Shown one piece after another: positions 1-8,238 of a stretch of DNA of 64,000 bases (position 1 is the stretch's first letter; each line of letters opens with the position of its first letter). A model generated the notes under the pieces. It was given only the letters and a program-made list of their open reading frames with translations. It did not search any database and was not told the DNA's origin. Source of the DNA: Candidatus Defluviibacillus avedoerensis (GTDB lineage Bacteria > Pseudomonadota > Gammaproteobacteria > Burkholderiales > Burkholderiaceae_C); contig JADJBS010000008.1 in the NCBI GenBank assembly GCA_016703665.1, forward strand, positions 124,001 through 188,000. Direction: 5' to 3'. A program made the translations under genes and the position numbers.

Positions 1-1905
1 ACCCTCTGGCTGTTTGAAGACATTTCGGTCAAACGGCAAACTGAGGAGGCCTTGCGTGCAGTGACCGCGCTCAATCAGGGCGTTTTTGAAAGTGCGGGAG
101 CCGCCATCATTGCGACGGACACATTGGGAAAGATTCAGCTTTTCAATGCAGCAGCAGAGCGCATGCTCGGCTATCAGTTGAATGAACTGCAATACCTGCA
201 CACGCCTGGTTTGATTCATGACCTGGATGAGGTCGTCGCCTATGCCCAGCAATTGACCATCGAATTGGGTCAGCTTGTCGAGCCTGGTTTTGATGCGTTT
301 TGCATCAAGGCTCGGCTATTTGGGAAAGATGAGCGCGAATGGACTTATGTGTGCAAGGATGGTCGGCGTTTTCCTGTCCATCTGTGTGTCACAACGCTGA
401 GGGCTGGTACGGGGGAGATTACCGGCTATCTGGGCATCGCGACCGACATATCCGACCGGCGAAAGGCGCAACTGGAAATTGAACGGGCGCATCAGGATCT
501 TGAGCGACGGGTGGCCGAGAGAACCGAAGAACTGGCCAGTACCAATCAACGCCTCATTCTGGAGGTCAAAGAGCGCACCGAGATCGAACGCCAAGTATTG
601 GCGATGGCTCACTTCGATTCTGTCACCGGTCTGCCCAATCGCAATTTGCTGCGTGACCGGATGGAACAAGCCTTGTTGCAGGCCAGGCGTTCGGGTGAAA
701 GTGTTGCCATCATGTTCCTGGATCTCGACAGGTTCAAGAATATCAACGACACCCTTGGCCATCTGGTCGGGGATGGTCTGCTGAAACAGGTGGCGGTACG
801 CCTGTCCATGACTCTGCGCACTTCGGATACTTTGGCCCGTTTGGGCGGAGACGAATTTGTCCTGATCCTGCCAGGTTTGTCTTTGTCAGACCGGGTGGAT
901 ACGGTAGCTGAAAAATTGATTTCAGCCTTGCAGGCACCACTGGTTGTTCAGGAGCATGCCCTGCATATCACGACCAGCATTGGCATTTGCATTTACCCCC
1001 AGGACGGCACTGACACCGACGCACTCTTACAGAATGCCGATACCGCGATGTACCAGGCCAAGGCCGCAGGTCGAAATACGTTCCGGTTCTTCACCGATGC
1101 CATGAACCGTGAAGCCGACAGGCGCTATCGGATCGAATCTGCTTTGAGGGTCGGTGTGCGTGACAACGAACTGCGGCTGGCGTTCCAGCCGCTGGTCGAC
1201 ATGGAAAGGGACCGGATCATGGGCGTGGAAGCCCTGGTCAGATGGCATTCGGCGGCCCACGGCCTGGTTGCGCCCGCGCAATTCATCCACATCGCCGAAG
1301 AAACGGACTTGATTGTTGACATCGACAGCTGGGTGCTGCGTCAAGCCTGTACCCAAGCTGCGCAGTGGCAAAAGCACGGGATGACTGACTTTACGCTGGC
1401 CGTCAATTTGTCCGCTCGTCAGTTCAGGCGCAAGGACTTGGTCGAGTTCGTGGCGCAGACCTTGCGTTCCACCGGCTACCCTGCCCACCAGCTAGAGCTG
1501 GAAATTACCGAATCTTCGCTCATGCACAACGTCGACCAGGTGATTGAGACACTTCATCAGCTTGTGGAACTTGGCGTGCGCCTGGCGATTGATGACTTTG
1601 GAACGGGCTACTCAAGTCTTGCGTACCTGAAACGCTTTCCGGTCCACAAGCTCAAGATCGATCAATCGTTTGTGCGTGACATCCACGCTACCAAGAGTGA
1701 CCTGGGTATCGTCAAGACGGTGATCGCACTGGCCCAGACCCTGGAACTTGACTTCCTGGCCGAGGGAGTGGAAACCCTGGCGCACCTGAAGACCTTACGA
1801 GCACTGGGCTGCAACCGCTTTCAAGGTTATCTGTTTTCCAGACCAGTGCCTGCAGATCAGATCGAAGCCCTGCTTTGCCATTCCGCCAGCGCATTGCTTG
1901 ACTAG
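1..1905 (+). CDS. PAS-GGDEF-EAL cyclic-di-GMP protein, 5' end outside the window
   Basis: The reading frame is open from base 1, so the start lies upstream; 634 residues are visible. The order is the end of one sensor segment, a PAS domain (about residues 25-145), a heptad-rich linker (about 145-190), GGDEF (about 205-365) and EAL (about 385-620). The cyclase signature GGDEF is intact at 282-286 and is preceded by an RxxD inhibitory site (RTSD, 273-276). The EAL motif (E410) and DDFGTGYSSL (from 531) are also intact, so both synthesis and hydrolysis of cyclic-di-GMP are possible. A TTG at 52 could be mistaken for a start, but the PAS-type sequence before it argues against that. It converges on the pilU-type gene with an 11-base gap. 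Input signal unknown. Confidence 0.93.
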   Translation, partial: TLWLFEDISVKRQTEEALRAVTALNQGVFESAGAAIIATDTLGKIQLFNAAAERMLGYQLNELQYLHTPGLIHDLDEVVAYAQQLTIELGQLVEPGFDAFCIKARLFGKDEREWTYVCKDGRRFPVHLCVTTLRAGTGEITGYLGIATDISDRRKAQLEIERAHQDLERRVAERTEELASTNQRLILEVKERTEIERQVLAMAHFDSVTGLPNRNLLRDRMEQALLQARRSGESVAIMFLDLDRFKNINDTLGHLVGDGLLKQVAVRLSMTLRTSDTLARLGGDEFVLILPGLSLSDRVDTVAEKLISALQAPLVVQEHALHITTSIGICIYPQDGTDTDALLQNADTAMYQAKAAGRNTFRFFTDAMNREADRRYRIESALRVGVRDNELRLAFQPLVDMERDRIMGVEALVRWHSAAHGLVAPAQFIHIAEETDLIVDIDSWVLRQACTQAAQWQKHGMTDFTLAVNLSARQFRRKDLVEFVAQTLRSTGYPAHQLELEITESSLMHNVDQVIETLHQLVELGVRLAIDDFGTGYSSLAYLKRFPVHKLKIDQSFVRDIHATKSDLGIVKTVIALAQTLELDFLAEGVETLAHLKTLRALGCNRFQGYLFSRPVPADQIEALLCHSASALLD

Positions 1906-1916
1906 ATCGGTGCCAC

Positions 1917-3182
1917 TTAGCCGTTCTCTTTGAGTTGCCTGAGCCGGGCCAATTCCTGGTCTTCAAGTTCCCGTCGGCGCTGGTGCTGCTTGGCCATTTC
2001 TTCGGCCCGAAGGGCTTCCACTTCTTCAGGCGTTGGGCCTTGGTCAATGGTGAGCGTCAATCCGCCCGACACGGACTCTGGCTCGCCGCGTTGGCTCTTG
2101 AGCTTCATGTTCAGGCGCAGTTCGTTGGCTGAATCAGCGTTGCGCAGCGCCTCTTCATAAGAAATTTTGCCCTCGTTATACAGCTCGAACAGCGCCCAAT
2201 CGAAAGTGCGCATGCCAAGCTCCCGCGATCTCTCCATCAAGGCCTTAATATCTCCAAATGCTCCTTTGAAAATGCGCTCGGCAATGCTCGGCGTATTCAG
2301 CAAAATCTCTACCGCCGCACATCGTCCTTTGCCGTCTTCTGTGCGAACCAGGCGCTGCGACACAATGGCCCGCAAGTTGGCCGACAAATCCATTAGCAGT
2401 TGGTTGCGCCTTTCCTCAGGGAAAAAATTGATGATGCGGTCAATGGTCTGGTTGGCATTGTTGGCGTGCAGCGTGCCCAGGCAAAGGTGACCTGTTTCGG
2501 CAAATGCAATTGCGTGCTCCATGGTTTCCGCATCGCGGATCTCACCAATCAGGATCACATCCGGTGCCTGGCGAAGTGTGTTCTTGAGTGCGTTATGCCA
2601 CGAGTGCGTGTCCACGCCCACCTCTCGGTGAGTGACCAGAGACTTCTTGGACTGGTGTACGTACTCCACCGGGTCCTCCACTGTGATGATGTGCCCAGGC
2701 GAAGTGCTGTTGCGGTAGTCAATTAGCGCAGCGAGCGAGGTCGATTTGCCTGAGCCCGTGCCACCCACCACCAGCACCAAACCGCGCTTGTTCATGATCA
2801 CTTCCTTGAGCACCAGCGGCAGGGCGAGTTTCTCAAAGTTAGGGATTTCCGACGCAATGGTGCGCAGCACCATACCTACGCATTGCTGCTGCACGAATAC
2901 ATTCACCCGAAAGCGCGAAACGCCTGGCACTGAAATCGCAAAATTGCACTCCAGCTCCTTGGCAAATTCCTCCCGTTGCCGCTCATTCATCAGCGAATTC
3001 GCCAGCTCGGCAGTGGTCTCGCCGTTGAGCTTCTGGCCCGTCAGCGGTTGCATGCCACCATTGACTTTGATGCTGGGTGGAAAATCTGCTGCAATAAAGA
3101 GGTCTGATCCGCCCGCTTTCGCCATCGCCGCCAAGAGCTTGTGCATGTAGCCACGCGCCTGGTCTTCTGTCAATGTGGCCAT
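1917..3182 (-). CDS. pilU: PilT/PilU-family type IV pilus retraction ATPase (PilU-like)
   Basis: This is a hexameric secretion ATPase of the PilT/PilU type, expected at the inner-membrane base of type IVa pili, where it powers retraction and twitching. The Walker A motif GGTGSGKST is at about 140-148, the Asp box around VEDPVEY at about 168, Walker B ILIGEIRD at about 210, and the His box ETGHLCLGTLHANNA at about 229-243. At 421 residues it is longer than a typical PilT (about 345) and has a charged C-terminal tail rich in Glu, Arg and Gln (last 70 residues), which fits PilU better than PilT. No pilT or other pilus gene is beside it. A purine-rich GGGGGAC precedes the ATG. The family is certain; the PilU subtype is inferred. 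Confidence 0.88.
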   Translation of the reverse strand: MATLTEDQARGYMHKLLAAMAKAGGSDLFIAADFPPSIKVNGGMQPLTGQKLNGETTAELANSLMNERQREEFAKELECNFAISVPGVSRFRVNVFVQQQCVGMVLRTIASEIPNFEKLALPLVLKEVIMNKRGLVLVVGGTGSGKSTSLAALIDYRNSTSPGHIITVEDPVEYVHQSKKSLVTHREVGVDTHSWHNALKNTLRQAPDVILIGEIRDAETMEHAIAFAETGHLCLGTLHANNANQTIDRIINFFPEERRNQLLMDLSANLRAIVSQRLVRTEDGKGRCAAVEILLNTPSIAERIFKGAFGDIKALMERSRELGMRTFDWALFELYNEGKISYEEALRNADSANELRLNMKLKSQRGEPESVSGGLTLTIDQGPTPEEVEALRAEEMAKQHQRRRELEDQELARLRQLKENG

Positions 3183-3200
3183 GCCTTGTCCCCCTGGTGA

Positions 3201-4181
3201 TTAATCTGCCGTGATGCCTGCACTTTTGATGAGCTCGCCATAGCGTTGCAGTTGCGCACGCATGGCTTTGGCCAGTTCATCGGGTGTGCTGCCGCGCGGG
3301 GTCAGCCCCAAGGCCGTCAACTTGTCGCGGGTTTCCGGGTCAGCCAGCGCCTTCGACATCTCGGCATACAGCGTTTGCACGATGGCTTTAGGGGTTCCGG
3401 CAGGCGCCATCAGCGCGAACCAGGAATTGAACTCAAATCCTGGCAAGCCAGAGTCTGACACCGTGGGCACATCGGCGAACTGAGGCATGCGCTTGGCGGT
3501 AGTCACGCCAATCAGTTTGAGCTTGCCAGCTTTGACAAGCGAGTTGACCGTGGCAATGCCCTGAAACTCGGCTTGCACTTCGTTGCCGGCCAGCCCAACT
3601 GCCGCCTGGGTGGCCCCTTTGTAAGGCACATGCGTCATCGACAAACCCGCCTGCGATGCAAACAGTGCCATGGCCATGTGCTGCGGGCTGCCATTGCCCC
3701 CTGACCCGTAGTTAATCTGGCCAGGTGCCTTCCGGGCAGCGGCCATCAGATCAGCCGCACTGCGGTAGGGCGAATCGGCGCCCACCACCAGGCCCCATTC
3801 GACGGTGGCCACGAGCGACACAGGCTCAAAATCTTTCAGGATATCCCAGGGCATTTTGGCTTGCAGGTTCGGCAACATGGTCATGATGCTGTCGTTGAAG
3901 CCGCCCAGTGTGTAGCCATCTGGCGCTGCCTTGGCCACACGTTCGGTGCCAATCAAACCAGCCGCGCCCGCCTGGTTTTCGATCACGAACGATTGCCCCA
4001 TGTTTTGACCCATTTTCTGAGTCAGGATGCGCGCAGCGTTGTCCACCGCACTGCCCGCAGCCAGCGGAATGATCAACTTGATCGGTTTGACCGGATAGCC
4101 CGTCTGCGCAAAACTGCTGGCACCGAGGGCCAGAAAACCTGCGAGGCACGCCATGCGTGCAAAGGATAGTCGTCGCTTCAT
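3201..4181 (-). CDS. Tripartite tricarboxylate transporter substrate-binding protein (Bug/TctC family)
   Basis: This is a periplasmic solute-binding protein of 326 residues. An N-terminal signal peptide (about 1-25: Lys/Arg start, hydrophobic core, ending at SSFAQ) leads into the family motif YPVKPIKLIIP. Characteristic later segments are APDGYTL, INYGSGGNGSPQHMA and MTHVPYKGA. Such proteins normally deliver carboxylates to a TctAB membrane complex, but no tctA/tctB gene is present here, which is common in this family's large expansion in Burkholderiales. It is the last gene of a minus-strand run with an Ldh-type dehydrogenase (20 bases upstream) and an Asp/Glu racemase, so its ligand may be a hydroxy- or dicarboxylate handled by them; that is inference. 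It is the first of three paralogues in the window. Confidence 0.93.
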   Translation of the reverse strand: MKRRLSFARMACLAGFLALGASSFAQTGYPVKPIKLIIPLAAGSAVDNAARILTQKMGQNMGQSFVIENQAGAAGLIGTERVAKAAPDGYTLGGFNDSIMTMLPNLQAKMPWDILKDFEPVSLVATVEWGLVVGADSPYRSAADLMAAARKAPGQINYGSGGNGSPQHMAMALFASQAGLSMTHVPYKGATQAAVGLAGNEVQAEFQGIATVNSLVKAGKLKLIGVTTAKRMPQFADVPTVSDSGLPGFEFNSWFALMAPAGTPKAIVQTLYAEMSKALADPETRDKLTALGLTPRGSTPDELAKAMRAQLQRYGELIKSAGITAD

Positions 4182-4200
4182 GGGGTCTCCTCAACTGAAA

Positions 4201-5283
4201 TCAAAGGGTGGTTAGGCCAGGAATGCCCTGCTCCAGGGCGAAAGCGTCCAGCTGCCGCAGCAAAGGCACAGGCAGCTCCATACCGTCACGTTCGTTGGCC
4301 AGCCGCTTGGCATGGCTTTGCTCACCTGGCAGCCAGATGCGCTCAACACCCGGCATGCGATCGCTGCCACGCAGATCGCGCACCAGCTGGTCCACCCGGG
4401 CCTTGAACGCGTCCACGTCACCAAATGCGCTCAAGTCAATCGCAACGACCGCTTGGCCCGTGTTGGTGGTCGTGGTGTCATCATGGTTGAAGTCAATCAC
4501 CTGCTTGCCCATGGCCGCACCGTTGAGTGTGCCGGCCAGCAGCCCAACGATCAGCGACAGCCCATAGCCTTTATAGCCGCCAATTGGCATTAAAAACCCT
4601 TCCTCAGCGCGCTTGGGGTCCAGCAAAGGATTGCCTTGGCGGTCGATCATCCAGCCTTCGGGCATCATTTCGCCGCGCTGGGCTTTGGCTTTGACCTTGC
4701 CGTAAGCTGCCACCGTGGTGGCCATGTCCAGCACCACGGGTGGCTCAACGCCCGCAGGCACCGCCACTGCAATCGGGTTGGTTGACAGCAACATGTCCAG
4801 CCCACCCCAGGGTGGAAGGTGGTTGGCATTGCCCACTGCAAAGTACAGGCCAATCATGTTCTGCGCCATCGGCATGCGCGCGTACAGCGACGCTGGGCCT
4901 GCATGATTGCTCAGGCGCGACCCGACCCAGCCAATGCCACAGTTTCTGGCTTTTTCAATGGCTAACTGCGCTGCTCGCTCCATCACCAAATGACCCATGC
5001 CGTTGTCGCCATCCAGCAGGGCCATGCCCGCACGTTCCTGCACCACTTTGATGTTGGGCGTCAGGTTCAGGCCGCCAGCCCGAATGCGCCGCGCATACGG
5101 CAGCAGGCGGATCACCCCGTGACCATCCGAGCCCTGCAACTCGGCCTCGGCCATCAGACGCCCCACAGCACAAGCGTCATCCTCTGGCAGGCCTAGGCGT
5201 GTCATTGCCAGGGTGATGAATTGCTTGAGTTGGTCGAAGCTGACACGACCGGGCCGTAGGGCGGCAGATGTGGGTTCAGTCAT
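4201..5283 (-). CDS. Malate/L-lactate dehydrogenase family oxidoreductase (Ldh_2)
   Basis: This 360-residue protein belongs to the NAD(P)-dependent Ldh_2/YlbC/YiaK family, which interconverts 2-hydroxy and 2-oxo carboxylates and is unrelated to classical Rossmann LDH. Visible family features are GSDGHGVIRLLPYARRI (catalytic-His region, about 53-70), SNHAGPASLYARM (about 125), LSTNPIAVAVP (about 165) and the Gly-rich IGGYKGYGLSL (about 233). Its start overlaps the stop of the racemase gene by 8 bases, so the two are probably translationally coupled, and the TctC gene follows at once. The three likely form a transport and metabolism unit for a hydroxyacid. The substrate cannot be read from the sequence. 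Confidence 0.93.
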   Translation of the reverse strand: MTEPTSAALRPGRVSFDQLKQFITLAMTRLGLPEDDACAVGRLMAEAELQGSDGHGVIRLLPYARRIRAGGLNLTPNIKVVQERAGMALLDGDNGMGHLVMERAAQLAIEKARNCGIGWVGSRLSNHAGPASLYARMPMAQNMIGLYFAVGNANHLPPWGGLDMLLSTNPIAVAVPAGVEPPVVLDMATTVAAYGKVKAKAQRGEMMPEGWMIDRQGNPLLDPKRAEEGFLMPIGGYKGYGLSLIVGLLAGTLNGAAMGKQVIDFNHDDTTTTNTGQAVVAIDLSAFGDVDAFKARVDQLVRDLRGSDRMPGVERIWLPGEQSHAKRLANERDGMELPVPLLRQLDAFALEQGIPGLTTL

Positions 5284-5959
5284 GGTTCATGATTTTCTGC
5301 ATCGCCAGCACGGCGCAGTCTGGGCTGCTGAGCACCGGGCAATTCAGCTGTGCATGTACGGTGGGCAGGGCAGCTGCCATCGAAAACTGGGCAAGCAAAA
5401 CAATATCGCATCCACGCAGTTGTTGCGAGGCAACTTTGGCTATCTTGTCATGATGCATTTGAGCCCTGCCTTGCGCCAGGTCTCGCATGGCTGCGGGCAC
5501 AAAAGCGGTTTCAAGCTGGATCCGACAACCCGCCGATTTCGCCATCTCCAGAAGTTCCATCGACATTGATGCAATCGAGGCCTCAAACGTGGCGATCAGG
5601 CCAACGCGAACACCCTGCCCCTTGTCCATCCGCAGTGCCTGCTCAAACATGGCCTCGTTGGGCTTCAAGGTGGGCAGGCCGACCGCCTTGCCAGCGACTT
5701 CGATGGCTGGGCCGAATGCGGAACAGGTAAAAAGGATGCCACAAGACCCTGCCCGTACGGCGTACTGTGCCAGATCCACAAAACGCTGAAACATCTCTGG
5801 TGTAAGTTGCCCAGCCTCAGCCCGGTCCACAGAAAGGCTGTCGTCCAGCACATTCATTAGCCGCGCTTGGGGCCAGTGCCGGGAAAATGCCGACTGAATG
5901 GGTTCTACAGCCAGCGCCGTGGCGTGGATCAGTGCGATTCGGGGGGGTGGTTTGGTCAT
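5276..5959 (-). CDS. Asp/Glu/hydantoin racemase family protein
   Basis: This 227-residue protein of the aspartate/glutamate racemase superfamily (cofactor-independent racemases, hydantoin racemases and maleate isomerases) begins TKPPPRIALIHATALAV. Two cysteines stand at the expected places: one in GILFTCSAFGP and one in SSPDCAVLAM near the C terminus, a pair that acts as acid and base in this family. I chose the ATG at 5959 because the protein fold starts there. A longer frame begins at 6016, overlapping the M48 stop as ATGA with AAGGGG just upstream, so a 246-residue form coupled to the protease gene is also possible. It overlaps the downstream dehydrogenase by 8 bases. The exact substrate is unknown. 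Confidence 0.85.
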   Translation of the reverse strand: MTKPPPRIALIHATALAVEPIQSAFSRHWPQARLMNVLDDSLSVDRAEAGQLTPEMFQRFVDLAQYAVRAGSCGILFTCSAFGPAIEVAGKAVGLPTLKPNEAMFEQALRMDKGQGVRVGLIATFEASIASMSMELLEMAKSAGCRIQLETAFVPAAMRDLAQGRAQMHHDKIAKVASQQLRGCDIVLLAQFSMAAALPTVHAQLNCPVLSSPDCAVLAMQKIMNHD

Positions 5960-6012
5960 AGCTGAGGGGTGTGAAAATCCATTGTAGGCCTGGGGTTCCG
6001 CCCTACTGGGGA

Positions 6013-6831
6013 TCATTTCCCCTTGGCAGCCACCGCCCGCTCGTACAGCGGCATCACCTTTGGTAGATTCTTCTGGATATCGGCAATCCGCGTTTTACCC
6101 GAGGGGTGTGTACTCAACCACTGCGGCGGCGCACCTTTGCTGGCCGCGCTCATTTTTTCCCATAACGTCACCCCTGCACGCGGGTCATACCCCGCGCGGG
6201 CAGCCAACTCCATGCCCACCAGGTCCGATTCAGATTCATCGTCGCGGCTGAATTGCAGGGTCAGCAATTGCGCACCACTGCCAATGACCTGGTGACCTAG
6301 CTGCCCAACCCCCAGGACCGCAGACAGGACAGAGGCACCCACGTTGGTTGCCGCGTTCTTGCCCATCCGCTCACGTGCGTGCTCACGCAAAGCGTGAGCA
6401 ATCTCGTGGCCCATCACCATGGCCACCTCGTCGTCTGTCAGCTTCAACTGATCGAGGATGCCGGTGTAAAACGCGATCTTGCCGCCCGGCATGCAAAAAG
6501 CGTTGATCTGTTTGCTGCTGACCAGGTTGACCTCCCACTTCCAGTCTTTGGCACGCGGGTTCCAGACCAAAGTAAACGGAATCAGTTGTTGCGCGATGCG
6601 ACGCAGGCGCTGAACCTGGGGGTCTTTGTCTGAGGCCAATGCGTTCTTTTGGGCCGCTTGCTGGCGCAGTTGCAGATACTGCTGGGCAGCCGAAGCCTCT
6701 ACCTGGGCAGCCGGTGCTAGTTTGGTGAACACAGACTCCTTGCCTACCTCCACGCCTTCGCGTGCCAAAACACTGTTTTGGCACACCAACAGGACACATA
6801 ACACTATCATTTTGGTAGCAAATTGCTTCAT
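6013..6831 (-). CDS. Periplasmic M48 family zinc metalloprotease
   Basis: This 272-residue exported metalloprotease has a signal peptide at 1-23 (MKQFATKMIV... ending VLA). The zinc motif HEIAH is at 142-146 within GHEIAHALREHARERM, and the third ligand is the Glu in ESDLVGMEL at about 201. This matches the BepA/LoiP group, which degrades misassembled envelope proteins. There is no lipobox cysteine at the cleavage site. The ATG at 6831 directly precedes the signal peptide; an in-frame ATG at 6873 would add 14 non-hydrophobic residues and overlap the divergent ampG start, so it was not used. Only 33 bases separate it from ampG. The start of this gene is locally AT-rich, resembling the dispersed AT-rich motif noted elsewhere in the window. 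Confidence 0.93.
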   Translation of the reverse strand: MKQFATKMIVLCVLLVCQNSVLAREGVEVGKESVFTKLAPAAQVEASAAQQYLQLRQQAAQKNALASDKDPQVQRLRRIAQQLIPFTLVWNPRAKDWKWEVNLVSSKQINAFCMPGGKIAFYTGILDQLKLTDDEVAMVMGHEIAHALREHARERMGKNAATNVGASVLSAVLGVGQLGHQVIGSGAQLLTLQFSRDDESESDLVGMELAARAGYDPRAGVTLWEKMSAASKGAPPQWLSTHPSGKTRIADIQKNLPKVMPLYERAVAAKGK

Positions 6832-6864
6832 GATCACAGCCTCTTTCCCGGTATTATCAACAGC

Positions 6865-8238
6865 ATGACTCAAGTTTCAGACAACGCGCCGCGAAGGTCC
6901 TGGGCAGACACTTTGCGTGTTTACAAAGAGCCTGCCACGCTGCGGATGTTGTTTCTCGGGTTTTCTGCCGGGCTGCCGCTGCTATTGGTATTGGGCACGC
7001 TCAGTTTTCGCCTTCGTGAAGCGGGCATTGACCGCACCACCATTGGCTACCTGTCATGGGTGGGACTGGCTTACGGCTTCAAATGGGTGTGGGCACCGCT
7101 CGTAGACCGCCTGCCGCTTCCGGGGCTGACCCGGCTGCTCGGACGCAGGCGCAGTTGGCTACTGTTTGCTCAGACATTGATCATGGCCGGATTGCTCGGC
7201 ATGGCACTGACTGACCCGAAGTTCACGCTGGATACCATGGTCTGGTTTGCGTTGATGGTGGCGTTTGGCTCGGCCACACAAGACATTGCGCTGGATGCAT
7301 TCCGCATCGAATCGGCCGATGTGGACCGTCAGGCCGCGCTGGCAGCGGCTTACCAGACGGGTTACCGTCTGGCCATGATCTGGGCGGGTGCTGGGGTACT
7401 GTGGATTGCAGCGCGCGCCGAGGTGGCCAATGTCAACGCCTACCAGCACAGTGCATGGCAGACGGCTTACCTGGTGATGGCGGCGTCTATGCTGGTGGGG
7501 GTGCTAACGGTGTTGTTGTCACCCGAGCCCGCCCAAAAGGTGTTGCCACCCGCCAAGAACGCGGCAGAGTGGATTCAGGGCGCGCTGGTTGACCCCTTTG
7601 CCGACTTTATCCGTCGCTACCGCTGGCAGGCGGCGCTGATTTTGGGCTTGATCGCGGTGTACCGCATCAGCGATGTGGTCATGGGCATCATGGCCAACCC
7701 GTTTTATGTGGACATGGGCTTTACCAAGGACGAGGTTGCGGCAGTTACCAAAGTGTTTGGCGTGATCATGACCCTGGTAGGGGCATTTGTTGGTGGCGTC
7801 CTGTCGATGCGCTTTGGCATCATGCGCATCCTGATGCTTGGCGCAATCCTCAGCGCAGCCAGCAATCTGCTGTTTGCCTGGCTGGGCAGCCGCGGGCATG
7901 ATTTGAATGCGCTGATTTTTGTCGTATCTGCCGACAACCTGTCCAGCGGCATTGCGTCTGCTGCTTTCATCGCCTACCTGTCGAGCCTGACCAACATCAG
8001 CTATTCGGCCACGCAGTACGCACTGTTCAGTTCATTGATGCTGCTGTTCCCGAAATTTCTGGCTGGTTATTCGGGCAAGTATGTGGACACTTTTGGCTAC
8101 GGCCATTTCTTCACCGCGACAGCGCTGTTGGGTGTGCCGGTGCTGATCTTGGTCTGGTTGGCCACACGCGCCATGCCGGTGCCGACAAATTCACCCAACG
8201 CTAAGCCGCAGGAAACGATTCCGTCAGCAGGCTCTTGA
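6865..8238 (+). CDS. ampG: AmpG-type muropeptide permease (MFS)
   Basis: This 457-residue inner-membrane protein has about 12 hydrophobic segments. The early sequence GFSAGLPLLLVLGTLSFRL followed by FKWVWAPLVDRLPLP is characteristic of AmpG, which imports GlcNAc-anhydromuropeptides for cell-wall recycling. A further family feature is FGSATQDIALDAFRIES (about 135-150). The start is taken as the ATG at 6865 (TQVSDNAPRRSWAD...), because 14 extra upstream residues from 6823 would run into the divergent protease gene. The 3' end overlaps the convergent acyl-CoA ligase by 38 bases, so the last residues are encoded on both strands. No ampD, ampR or beta-lactamase gene is nearby. Confidence 0.92.
   Translation: MTQVSDNAPRRSWADTLRVYKEPATLRMLFLGFSAGLPLLLVLGTLSFRLREAGIDRTTIGYLSWVGLAYGFKWVWAPLVDRLPLPGLTRLLGRRRSWLLFAQTLIMAGLLGMALTDPKFTLDTMVWFALMVAFGSATQDIALDAFRIESADVDRQAALAAAYQTGYRLAMIWAGAGVLWIAARAEVANVNAYQHSAWQTAYLVMAASMLVGVLTVLLSPEPAQKVLPPAKNAAEWIQGALVDPFADFIRRYRWQAALILGLIAVYRISDVVMGIMANPFYVDMGFTKDEVAAVTKVFGVIMTLVGAFVGGVLSMRFGIMRILMLGAILSAASNLLFAWLGSRGHDLNALIFVVSADNLSSGIASAAFIAYLSSLTNISYSATQYALFSSLMLLFPKFLAGYSGKYVDTFGYGHFFTATALLGVPVLILVWLATRAMPVPTNSPNAKPQETIPSAGS

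Noticed and set aside
1027..1488. A 153-codon minus-strand frame inside the first GGDEF-EAL gene
   Set aside because: The plus-strand frame carries all catalytic motifs; the antisense frame has none.
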